NCBI GenBank assembly: GCA_039881145.1 | Contig: JAYKKI010000126.1 | Span: forward strand, 3,492,501 to 3,556,500 | Direction: 5' to 3' | Length of the DNA: 64,000 bases | Source: Druceiella hillmani | Taxonomy: Eukaryota > Arthropoda > Insecta > Lepidoptera > Hepialidae | Shown here: one piece after another, positions 48,456-57,956 of the stretch | Position numbering within the stretch: the stretch's first letter is position 1 | Layout of the letters: every line of letters begins with the position of its first letter | Position numbers and translations under genes: made by a program | Notes under the pieces: model-generated | Told to the model about the DNA's origin: nothing | The model's input: only the letters and a program-made list of their open reading frames with translations | Database searches by the model: none

Positions 48456-51400
48456 TTATAATTTAATTATATAATATATAATTAAAAATATGAATATGCA
48501 CGACACTATCAATATCATTACTCCAAACATTGATATGACTGTAAGACAGGCGGAATTGGCAAGTTCAACAGTGACATGGTAATTTACATTACTCCAAATT
48601 AAAAAATGGACGACATCATTCATTTCTTGAAAAGATTATTATGGCCATATACAACAGCTGGAGGTTATTATGGCCATATACAACATAATTAGTTTATGGT
48701 GAAAATGAATGATGTAATTTATGCTAGGGAATATCAACGCCAATCACATATTATGCTGGAACAAATATATTCATTCTTATTGAATTAAAAACACAAATAT
48801 ATTTGAAATTTATATTTCTAATCCATATTTGGGATCAATGTTGGATAATATCAACAGAAGGTGACTTCTTGAGAAGATGTAGAATTTTAAATTCATCGAA
48901 ATAATTTAGATCCACGGGAGCATCAGCAAAAAGTACAAAAAAGAAAGTAAATACAGGGTAATCTAAAGAACGAGGAGGTAATAGCACTAATGTTTTAGAT
49001 ATTAAACTCTTCATTAAACATGAACGGTACGGTAAAAGCCAAAAGACCGAGTAAACAAATTGCGTTTTATAAGCGACAAAAGTTTTGTGAGGAATATTGT
49101 TTAAATTAAATTTTTCTAAATTATATAGTTTGAATAAGCAGTGTTAAAGAGAATAAAACATTTGTAAACAAGAAAAACATTTTCATCGGAGAACGATTGA
49201 AAGAAGTATTCTTACTTTTTGGATTTAACGTGTATATGATATATTTTAGTAATATATGTATTGTTTTCAGATGCGTATCAAATTAGGAATCATAGTAAAT
49301 GGAAAACCCAAACAGAGCATGAACCGAGTTTTCTCAGTTTGCCGAAGCGAAGCAACTAAACACATTGCGAAGTACTCTCCCTTTTTGGACATGAGCAACT
49401 GTTACGTGCGGAAGGTGATATGGTTTTATTAATTTAATATATAATTTAAACAGAAATTTAAACAGAAAAACAAATTTGATAAAATAAACCAGTAAGTGCT
49501 AGTCCGCCCCGAACATAGAGGATTTCTTTCATAAATCAATCCACATCAAAACCTACATTATTGTCACTTTCATAGTTTAAAGTATTTCTTACTGAACGTG
49601 AGTAAGAGATAAAAAATATAATTCAGATAACAATTCATTCATTCTTTTAAAAATATTTTATGTCCTTGATTTATTTAAAAAATAACTACTACGAAATTAG
49701 TCAAAATTTAATTAAAGTGTTAAAATATTTACCCCTATATAGCTTAACAAACGGCATTTAAAACTTAGATCTATTAGTGAGTAAAAATACCTATTTCTTT
49801 CACAATTAAATGAAACTAAGATAGAAAGAATCTTTGCTAATAGCCCACCTGAAGATGTTGTAATACAACGAAACCTAGGTCGTGGTAAAGAAATTAAAGA
49901 AAGAAACAATACTACATCACGTAGTTTCATTTAATTTTGAATAATGAATTTCTACAAAATTAACGTCAAATATATTCAATCACCTATTACTTTCTTATTT
50001 TTATTCATATCATGAAAAAAGAACGCTATTTTTCCTTAAAATAAATTCGTTTATATTAGAAATATCAAAAATCTAGGGTCAAGTATTTTTGTATATAAAT
50101 TTAATGCTAAAATAGGTTAAATTTTAAGGAAAACTTTTTATGTATAGAACAGTTCATAAATAAAAAAGGTAAACATTTTTTTAAAAGAAGCCAATATTGC
50201 GTCATGTTTTCGTACGATCATTCAGTCAAATATTATATTAAATGCAATCAAATTTAGCTAACTTCGGTAATCGAGAAATAAGCATAAATCTTCGTAATTT
50301 AGATTATAAAAAGTTGTTCACCATAAACAGTTTTATTCGTATGCCTACCCTAAAATACAGGTTGTCCAGTGGCAGATTTCAAAGTTTAAACAAACATAGT
50401 TTCTGAACGCAACACATAAGAGGGGCGCGGGGGGCGTCGTTAGAAGCGCAAGCGGTGCGGATGTTTTAGTAGCCATGGGACAGTGGAGTGGAGAGCACCG
50501 CGCTTTTGTCGTCGAGTCGTACATTTCGAGTGGATTTTCGCTGTCTGTAGCACGCCGTCGATTTAATAATCGTTACAGTATTCGTCGATTACGTGATGGA
50601 GCATCGATCAACCTCATTCAGTCATGGGTAGCGAGGTTCAGAGCTACAGGATCAAAATTAAATAGGCCCAGGCCAGGACCTACACCATTGGTAGCCACGG
50701 ATGAAAATGTCGAGCGTGTTATGGTTTCTGTCGTTGAAAATCCCCGTTTATCACTGCGTACACGTTCATCGATATTGGGAATTCTGAAATCAAATTTAAG
50801 TTCCATCCATATAAAATTCAAATTGTTCAAGATTTACACGATTCTGACTTTGAATTAAGAAAAACTTACGCGGAGGTGATGTTGTTGAGATTTCGTTCTG
50901 CTACCCGGATGGGCAATATATTCTTTAGTGGCGAAGCTCACTGTCACATTGGAGGATATGTGAATAGGAAGAACTTTCGTTACTGGAATGTCCAAAACCC
51001 AAGACAAATGCACCAAGAGCCTTTACATAAGCCTAAAGTAACAGTCTGGTGTGCCATGTCTCCATCCTATGATGCAATGATAGGGCCTTATTTCTTTGAA
51101 AATCAACGTGGCCAAACTGTAACTGTGAATTCGGAGAGATATGCCCAGATGTTAAATGACTTTTTCAGAGTAGAACTACAGAATAGTCCATCCTTCAACC
51201 AAAACACATGGTTCCAGCAGGACGGGGCCACAGCTCACACTGCTAATGTGTCCATGAATGCAGTGCGGCAGTTATTTCCAGAAAAAAACATATCCCGAAA
51301 CAGTACCTTACCGTGGCTACCTAGGTCATCCGATTTAACCCCATGTGACTTTTTCTTATGGGGATACTGAAAATCCGTTGTTTACAAAACAAATCCGAGC

Positions 51401-53655
51401 ACTGTGACACAACTTAAAGAAAATATTCGAGCCGAAGTCAGTAGGATACCCCAGTCGCTCTGCAAACGCGTTTTTGAAAACATGCGTGCTAGACTCGAAG
51501 AGTGTGTCAGACTCGATGGCCGTCATTTGGAAAACGTGGTTTTTAAAAAATGAAATCCGCATTTGTTGTTATAAAGTTAAAATAAACCTACTTTGTATTA
51601 GATGTGTAGTTTTTTTTTTACAATTTTTCAAACATTGAAATCTGCCACTGGACATCCTGTACAATAAAAATTGAAACTTAATTAAAACATTACAGTATTA
51701 ATTAAATACTTATTACGATCATAAATTGAAAAAAAAAACAAAATACCACTTGATTTTAGATATTCTAAGTTTAATTTATGTAATATTTTTATTTTTAAAA
51801 ATTTCCTAAATATGGTGTTGAGTCTATCAAGTGTTTCTTGGAGGTTTATTAACGAATTTCATTAAATGGTTAGTTTTACCTAAAAATGAAAAAAAACGGA
51901 ACCCATTTTAAGGTCACCTGTTTGTCTATCGGTCGGTCTGTTTGTCAAATTCCATTTGTTGAGAAATGGCCAGTGATATTAAGTGGAAATTATGAATATC
52001 GTATGAGTTAAAGTTTTTATTTCATGCAACAAAAAGAATTTATATGTTCAGTGGGCTTCTTATTTGAAGATTATTTTAAATTTGTCCACTTTTTTTTTTA
52101 AAGTTTTATTTCTTCATTATTAGTGTTTATGATACGTTACCAAGAATATCACGAACTTATGAAAAATTCAATAATATGTCATTTATCGAAATTTGAACAG
52201 TTTGTGGCATTTAATAAACACAAATTTACTCATATACCTATGAACATGTTGGCATATACACACACACCCACACACATAAATATACATAACATCAAATCAA
52301 ATTTTCACTTTTGTCTTCACCGTAGTTACTGTTTATACTTGTATGTACCTGTATATACTACCTACCTGTCTTCTAATATCTTAGTTACTTTATGTATATG
52401 CTTATACCTATACTTATACCTATCTAATAATCCTAATCCTAATAATACCTATCTAATAATATCTCAGTTGCTTCATGCCTTTGAAAGTATTTATATATAC
52501 ATGCCGATCTATACCTTGTTTCTTTTTTGTTAATACCAAGATAAGCGAAACAAGTCGATAAGGTTATCTTTAGGTTACTTGTTAGTGAGGAGTTCCAATC
52601 ACCAACTTCTGACTACATAATTTTATCTTGATTTTGCTTAAAGGCAGATATATATCGCCGTTAGTTGTATCACAAACTCGTACCCGGCACCTGTACATTG
52701 CTGCGGAATTCTATGATGTATCCTCAATTCCTATTATAGTAGGGATATATCTTTTCAAATAGGAAAAATATACCTTCACAAATTGGTTAATAAATGCCGT
52801 AGATATATAAACAAAATATACGATCGAATTAAGAACCACTTAATTTTTCGAAATCTGTTGAAAATAATTCCAAAATTAAAATATTCACTAACTTCTAAAA
52901 CATTGTTTCAAAACTTTATTAGCTGATACTTTAAAAATAGTTTTAGGTCAAAAAACATTCTTGAATCTACTAAAAAAATATTTCTAAACTTTATGGTATT
53001 AGCTGATATTTATAAAAATACGTTCAAGTTCTAAAACCTCATCTACTAAAATATTGTTTCTAAACTTTGTTAGCTAATATTGTGAAAGGTAGTTCAAGAA
53101 TGAAAAAATTACGAATATACTAAAAAAATGTTTTTAAACGTTATTTGTTAAAATTATAAAAAAGCCCCAAAGTAAAAAATAACTTAAGAATCCACAAAAA
53201 TATTTCTGAATCTTCCACTTTCTGAATCTAGTTAACTAATATTGTAAAAAATTGTTTCAGATCAAATCAAACAAATCGCTAATCTAATAAAAAATTACTG
53301 CTGAATATCGTTACCTAATATTACATGATATACCACTTATAATATCCATAGGTACAATAAAAATCCTAGGTCTTGATTTACTCATTTATAGTTTATGAAA
53401 TATTTCCTAGGTTGTTAAATATTAATGGTAAAAAAAATTACGTCAGACCCTTGCTATAAATATACAGAAATAATTTAAAAAAAACTCTATCCACAGGGCA
53501 ACTTCACCGCGGTGATACCAGATTTTAACATCGTGGTCCATAGAGTGGTGGGAGAAAAGTTTTTGTACGGGAGATATACGACGCACGCACAGGGATTCGT
53601 TGGAAAAAATGTAATGTTTTGCTCGAAATATGTTACCGAATTTCTACCCTTATAA
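42187..53655 (+). CDS. Gene D: secreted GM2-activator/CheB-like protein, 4 exons
   Basis: Plus-strand gene with phase-0 exons at 42187-42252, 45653-45808, 49271-49414 and 53497-53655, giving 174 residues. Exon 1 is a signal peptide ending SLGAQF. The mature chain has the four family Cys (KNC, SVC, SNC and MFCSKY) and sequons NSS and NFT. Exon 4 starts GNFTAVIPDF and contains FLYGRY, the family signature. Introns are 3400, 3462 and 4082 bp; they hold a MITE (44.6 kb), an AT-rich desert (48 kb), a sense-oriented hammerhead repeat (49.8 kb) and a dead Tc1/mariner copy (50.4-51.7 kb). The upstream region and exon 1 resemble gene E. Two decayed copies of exon 4 lie downstream. The function, a secreted ligand-binding protein, is inferred from resemblance. 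Confidence 0.85.
42691..42737. repeat. (TA)n microsatellite
   Basis: TA run of about 46 bp in intron 1 of gene D. Confidence 0.95.
43130..43540 (+). repeat. Interspersed insect repeat ending in a GACGGACAGACATG run
   Basis: The order gacataccctcagta, tagaaagacttattcaacaa, ggtatgaaataaattcatcc, tatgacagagagacggacag matches my memory of a common lepidopteran interspersed family. Confidence 0.5.
44594..44729. mobile_element. Foldback MITE, about 132 bp, TA target duplication
   Basis: GACAAAGACCGACTGAAATC at the left is mirrored at the right, and pairing continues for about 60 bp per arm with few mismatches, around a loop of about 10 bases. Outer TA dinucleotides fit a Tc1/mariner-type target site. 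It lies in intron 1 of gene D. Confidence 0.82.
44728..45652. other. Intron 1 of gene D, right part
   Basis: No exon. A GC-richer patch at 45115-45470 is open on both strands (plus: RRACSVCLSMMSEQKWK; minus: FHFCSLIIDRQTLHALL). It may be a transposon remnant, but I do not recognise it. Confidence 0.4.
45653..45808 (+). CDS. Gene D exon 2
   Basis: 52 codons from acceptor cttacag to donor GTTTGT. It begins GDYKIRITDVKNC and ends KSVGPLE, matching the family frame. Confidence 0.88.
45809..49270. other. Intron 2 of gene D
   Basis: No coding signal. From about 47800 to 48480 the sequence is almost only A and T, ending in (TA)n at 48409-48450. A 24-bp direct duplication (ttattatggccatatacaac) sits at about 48635-48690. 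Confidence 0.55.
49271..49414 (+). CDS. Gene D exon 3
   Basis: 48 codons from acceptor gttttcag to donor GTGATA. Cys sit at exon positions 24 and 44, one residue and zero residues away from the other genes. Confidence 0.85.
49798..49985 (+). repeat. Penelope-type hammerhead repeat, copy in gene D intron 3
   Basis: A remnant of the inverted left arm (cacaattaaatgaaacta) is followed by atctttgctaatagcccacc, the ribozyme, ggtaaagaaattaaagaaag and cacgtagtttcatttaattt. Orientation is the same as gene D. Confidence 0.82.
49845..49885 (+). ncRNA. Minimal type I hammerhead ribozyme motif, sense in intron 3 of gene D
   Basis: Stem I CCAC/GUGG pairs fully; core CUGAAGA at 49849-49855; an extra U; stem II GUUGU-AAU-ACAAC; core GAA; stem III ACC-UA-GGU; cleavage after C at 49881. 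No core position is altered. It would be transcribed in every gene D pre-mRNA. Confidence 0.82.
50358..51659 (+). mobile_element. Tc1/mariner-family transposon, complete ends, dead transposase
   Basis: TIRs CAGGTTGTCCAGTGGCAGAT (left) and the complement of CAGGATGTCCAGTGGCAGAT (right) extend about 30 bp with few mismatches, flanked by TA on both sides (50356-50357, 51660-51661). The length of 1302 bp is normal for the family. It is inserted in intron 3 of gene D in the same orientation. Confidence 0.9.
50475..51553 (+). pseudogene. Tc1/mariner-type transposase pseudogene
   Basis: The frame starts MGQWSGEHRAFVVESYI, a helix-turn-helix region, and runs to RSSILGI near 50785. A deletion of about 15 codons with a frameshift follows; the frame resumes at KFHPYKIQIVQDLH. 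The catalytic region has FSGEAHC where the family has an Asp before the Glu, so the first catalytic Asp is Gly. The second is kept in WFQQDGATAHTA, the third in SSDLTPCDFFLWGY. A TGA at 51368 then interrupts the tail, which goes on to FKK and a stop at 51551. Three independent lesions make it inactive. Confidence 0.9.
51662..53496. other. Intron 3 of gene D, right part
   Basis: It holds a repeat of the acggaaccc type at about 51890-52110 and otherwise AT-rich text. The 136-codon open frame at 52123-52533 is low-complexity, without family features. Confidence 0.45.
51890..52110 (+). repeat. Truncated 'acggaaccc' interspersed repeat
   Basis: aaaaaaaacggaacccattt, then tcggtcggtctgtttgtcaa and tttcatgcaacaaaaa, in the same order as the copy at the left end of the window. 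Confidence 0.55.
53497..53655 (+). CDS. Gene D exon 4, C-terminus
   Basis: The acceptor is tccacag; 52 residues are followed by TAA. VIPDFNIVVHRVVGEKFLYGRY and a late Cys (MFCSKYVTEF) identify it. Confidence 0.87.
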   Translation, partial: GNFTAVIPDFNIVVHRVVGEKFLYGRYTTHAQGFVGKNVMFCSKYVTEFLPL

Positions 53656-55197
53656 AATGTATTGTATTTAACCTAATGTGACTAAAAATACGACAAACTA
53701 TATTAAAAAGGCATTTTCATCCTTAATTAAGCTTAGACCCCACCTGCGCGATCAAAGCAAAACGGAAGTCAGTGCGGAAATTAAGCGTCTACGACGCGCT
53801 ACGAGTAATGCAGCCTTCGCGAACATTGGGCGCTTAAGATTCTGTATAAAGGTAAACAAACGTTTGACAAGATTTGGCAACTTCTACATTTGTGCTTTGA
53901 AAAGTAGTTGTGAAATCGTTATTATCATCTTGTTCATATCTGGTGTTAGAGTCCCACGTTACTGACGTCAATGGCCGATCGTCAAGGTGTGTATTTACTC
54001 CATAAGAAACTATATTTTACTGCTCCTGCGCGCGAGTCTCGCTCGTACAGATCACGCAGGTTGCTTTAAGATTTTTATAAATTTTGTCTCAGTTGTGTAC
54101 GTCTGCATGTTGTGTATAATATGACGACTTAGGTTATATATTTTCACCAGCTTTATTAACTTGACGAAAAAAGGTAATAACTTTAATTACTACTTTTAGA
54201 ATATATTTGATGTCAGCCTTATCCTGCTTCTAATACATTACTCATTTTTATATTGCTCATTTATTATTACTTGTTTGTTACATAATTGTTAAAAAATACA
54301 ATAATAAACGCTATTAAAAAATAATGACAAAATTGACGAAAAATCTGTGTTTTGATAAAATTGACGAAGAACTCATAATATTTAAGTAAAACTTTCTAAG
54401 GCTGTTGGATTATGATTATTTTTCATGTAAAATGTAAGATGCATTTTTCTCAAATTAAGATTAAAAAATTATAATATAATTGAAGGTACTTAGAAAAAAA
54501 AATCTGTACGTACATATTTTGGGTACGTACGTTTTAAATTCATTAACTAACCGTTAAACGTACCTGCAAATGCCTAAAGAACAGCACGAAATAAAGCATT
54601 ACAAATTAGAACGTTAAGGATATTTGAGAAAATATAATACGAAAAAGAATGTGAAAGATAATTGTGTTGTGAAAAAATGAAGGATTCAAAAGCTAAATTG
54701 GAATTTTCATGCCTAAAATGCATGTAGAATACTTCATGACGCTGTATCACAGTCGATATATTTCTGTCATATGTTGATATTTAGTTAATTGGCAAATTTT
54801 AACAATACATATTCAACTTCATAGTCCTCCTTTATCATTTCCTAAAATATTATTTATCGACTGAATAATTATTTTATATAGTATATCATATAATACTGTT
54901 TCACATGAAAATATATTAAAACAATGTTTCTGTTCGTTATAAGCTAACATTTTGAAAAATAGTTCAAAATCAAAAAATTCAAGAAGCTACTAAAAAGTTC
55001 GCGGACGTTGTTAGCTAATATTATAAATTATGGTACTGCTTATCATTTCTTAAATGTATCAAACCAGTTTAGTATGAAAACCATAAATCTTGGTTTACTT
55101 ATCTATAGTTTCTGAAATATTTTGTCTTAGAATATTAAAAGTAATTACATCAGACACTATTTATTAAAAGGAAGAAAGAATATTTTTATAAAAATGA

Positions 55198-55345
55198 TAC
55201 CCATAGAGCAACTTCACCTTAGTTATAATATGTTATGACATTTTTTCTGGGAAAAAATATTCGATGCTCGTGCAGGAATTTGTTGGAAAAAATTGTGATT
55301 TTTTGCTCGAAATTTGTAACAGAATTTCTATATTATGTTTTAACT
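55198..55345 (+). pseudogene. Decayed copy 1 of gene D exon 4
   Basis: agagcaacttcacc, then atgctcgtgcaggaatttgt, ggaaaaaattgtgatttttt and gctcgaaatttgtaacagaa align with gene D exon 4. The acceptor region and the frame are lost through deletions and stops. Confidence 0.75.
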
Positions 55346-55438
55346 TAAGCGACCGATAAAAATATTTTGTCCTAGAATATTAAAGGTAATTACATCAGAC
55401 ACTATTTATTAAAAGGAAGAAAAAATATTTTTATAAAA

Positions 55439-55588
55439 ATGATACCCACAGAGCAACTTCACCGTATTTATAACATGTTATGACATTTTTTTTCTGGGAA
55501 AAATATTCGATGCTCGTGCAGGAATTGTTGGAAAAAATTGTGATTTTTTGCTCGAAATTTGTAACAGAATTTCTAAATTGTGTTGTAA
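55439..55588 (+). pseudogene. Decayed copy 2 of gene D exon 4
   Basis: It is nearly the same as copy 1 and lies about 240 bp away, so the pair arose by a later tandem duplication of the decayed copy together with its flank (gtaattacatcagacactat in both). Confidence 0.75.
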
Positions 55589-55931
55589 CTTACGCGACCA
55601 ATAAAATACAAAGTGATCAATTAAAAAGAGTCGCAACAGCTTAATTAAGCTTCATCCTCAATTGCGCAAGGAAAAAAATAAAAGAACGGATGCAGAAACT
55701 AAGTGTCTACGACGTGGTACAAGTAATATAGTGCGGTGATTGTTGACATTTGATATGTCAAATGCATGCCAAATGTCTTCAAATGCCGCATCTTGTCTTT
55801 GTTTTAAAAAGCTATTACGAATTGTCATTATCATCATATATATATCTAGATGTTACGGTCCCACTCTGCTGAAGCTAATTACGTAATACGTGTATAAAAA
55901 AATGTACAGCATCTCCCGCTCGCGTGTCTCT

Positions 55932-55974
55932 CTCACTCTAATTACACGGGTGCATGCCGTGTAATTAGAGTGAG
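55932..55974. repeat. Perfect inverted repeat, 18-bp stem
   Basis: CTCACTCTAATTACACGG and its exact complement, 7-base loop. Confidence 0.8.
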
Positions 55975-56104
55975 ATTGAGTCACCTGCATGCCGCTTTAA
56001 AATTTATTTTAATTTTGATTCAATGCTGTACGTCTGCATGAAGTATATAAGATGTACAGTGGTGTTATACAATTTCAACACCATTGTTAATTTGACCTCA
56101 TATA

Positions 56105-56325
56105 ATGAAGAAAAATAAAAAAATAGTAACAACTCAAGTCTCATGTCAAAGCATATACAAAAAGAAAAATAAAAAAATAGTAACAACTCAAGTCTCATGT
56201 CAAAGCATATACAAAAAGAAAAATAAAAAAATAGTAACAACTCAAGTCTCATGTCAAAGCATATACAAAAAGAAAAATAAAAAAATAGTAACAACTCAAG
56301 TCTCATGTCAAAGCATATACAACAA
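56105..56325. repeat. 54-bp minisatellite, four units
   Basis: Units of aaaaatagtaacaactcaag plus tctcatgtcaaagcatatac. As 54 is divisible by three, frames on both strands stay open (KKIVTTQVSCQSIY on plus); this is not evidence of coding. Confidence 0.9.
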
Positions 56326-57144
56326 GAAAATAATTTCTCATTCGCACAACTTCGTTAATTTGCTTAAAATTCAGCTCAAATTGTATTATTTTTTAGAATT
56401 TTGCGTCATTGTACCAGTCCGTATTGCTTTTACAATATTTTGATTTCAATTTTATTCTGTCTTTAACAGAGCGTTTAGTTGTTTTTTTTATTTTTAAAAT
56501 TAATTTTTTTATTAATTTGCTATTATAACTTCTTTGTTAAATAATTATTATTGTAGAATAAAATTGAAAAAATTGTGGAAATATCTGTGTTTATTTATAT
56601 TTGATCAAGAACTAGTATAATTTAAGTGAAACTTTATGAGTCTGATGGGTTGCATTTATATTAAAATATAGATAAAATAATAGTAATATATTTGAATCAG
56701 CTTAGAAAAAAAAAGTTTTATACGTTTGTTTTCCATTACAGTACTTAATAGATATACATATCTAAAATTGTCCATATAACATATAAGAAATGAATGAGTT
56801 AAAAAATAAAGAGAGCAAAAAGAAATGATTAGATAAATAAAGAAAGCAAAAGAAAGGACTACATCATTGAATATAAAAACAATTTAAAAAATATAATGCA
56901 AAAGAGAACGTAGAAAGCAAGGGTTTGATGAGAAAAAGCATAATTCAGAAAAAGAAATTGAAATTTTGATGTGTAAAATGTATTAATTTTTTTCTATAAA
57001 ATATATCATGTTATAGCCAATACTTTTCTGTTACATATTGATATTTGATATTGAATATATTTGGCGTTAATTTTGTAGAAATTCAATATCCACAATTAAA
57101 TGAAACTTCGTGATGTAGTATTATTACTTTCTTTAAGTTCTTTA

Positions 57145-57185
57145 CCACGACCTAGGTTTCGTTGTATTACAACATCTTCAGGTGG
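57145..57185 (-). ncRNA. Minimal type I hammerhead ribozyme motif (minus)
   Basis: The minus strand reads CCAC, CUGAAGA, U, GUUGU-AAU-ACAAC, GAA, ACC-UA-GGU, C, GUGG, identical in core and stems to the 49.8-kb motif. Confidence 0.82.
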
Positions 57186-57210
57186 GCTGTTAGCAAAGAT
57201 TCCTAATAGC

Positions 57211-57251
57211 CCACCTGAAGATTTTGTAATACAACGAAACCTAGGTCGTGG
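57211..57251 (+). ncRNA. Hammerhead ribozyme motif (plus), stem II weakened
   Basis: Same layout as its mirror copy, but the first stem II base is U instead of G (UUUGU against ACAAC). This loses the pair next to the core, so cleavage is probably impaired. Confidence 0.7.
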
Positions 57252-57325
57252 TAAAGAACTTAAAGAAAGTAGAAATAATACTAAATCACGTAGTTTCATT
57301 TAATTGTGGATATTGATATTTATTA

Positions 57326-57956
57326 TTGAGAGATCATAACCAATCAGTTCAATATTATGGTACTGCTTACTCGTATCATTTCTTAAAATTGTTTGCAGGA
57401 CCAATATATCAACTGAACAATTCTTTTACAAAGCATATAATATCATTACATATGAAAATGTTATTTCATCATAATTTTACAAAGCATGCGCATAATTAGT
57501 TAAAAATTATGCACATTACATGTTAAGTAGACGTAACTAAAAACAAATATATAGAAAGTTTATTATGTTCAGTCAAATAGCCCAGATTAATTATTATGGT
57601 TATAATCGATATTCTTCTTATTCGTGATGAATTTCGGAAAGTAGTTTCCAACCCCCCCATTAAAATTAAACTTTGACCTTACAGATAATTTTAAATTTTT
57701 TTAGAGCAGGGATTATTAAGGTTTGGTGAATAAAATAATTAACTTAAAGTTTTTTGCTGTAGCTCCTACAACTTTAGGATGAATATATATCTCAAAGTAT
57801 ACAATGTCAGCCAATTAGAATAGTGGTTTGAGTTAACGAAACATATATATGTCTATAAATTGAGACATAGGGACGTGTCATCCTGTAAATTGAGATGCAT
57901 CTATCATATATTAGTTGTTCCGTCTAAAAATTTACAAATTGCAAATACATAATTTG
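57326..57956. other. Intergenic
   Basis: A fragment of the local duplication to about 57430, then AT-rich text with nothing recognised. Confidence 0.45.

Larger units (their letters stand above)
57045..57325. repeat. Head-to-head pair of Penelope-type hammerhead repeats
   Basis: A near-perfect palindrome of about 120 bp per arm. The left arm is on the minus strand, the right on plus, meeting at a short centre (tagcaaagattcctaatag). Outer ends carry gaaattcaatatccacaatt and the mirrored text. Confidence 0.88.
53150..57430. repeat. Local segmental duplication spanning the gene D 3' end
   Basis: Text around and after exon 4 of gene D (53150-54800) returns at about 54900-57060 in the same order: the 'cttggtttact-at-tatagttt' block, the exon, 'ttaattaagctt', 'gtctgcatg', 'catgcctaaaatgcat' against 'gatgtgtaaaatgtat'. 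A shorter third match (tatggtactgcttac) lies near 57355. Confidence 0.7.

Noticed and set aside
52123..52533. 136-codon ORF in gene D intron 3
   Set aside because: Rich in simple Tyr/Leu/Asn text from tandem 'cctatctaataat' repeats; no domain and no paralog.
53678..53965. 95-codon ORF just after gene D
   Set aside because: The matching duplicate at about 55.6 kb does not keep the frame, so there is no sign of coding constraint.
56004..56443. Repetitive ORFs on both strands (KKIVTTQVSCQSIY and LLLFFYFSFCICFD)
   Set aside because: Frame openness follows from the 54-bp repeat length, which is divisible by three; there is no start context or homology.
57096..57303. Pair of similar 67-codon ORFs on opposite strands
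   Set aside because: They are the two arms of the palindromic hammerhead repeat read through; the repeat explains both.
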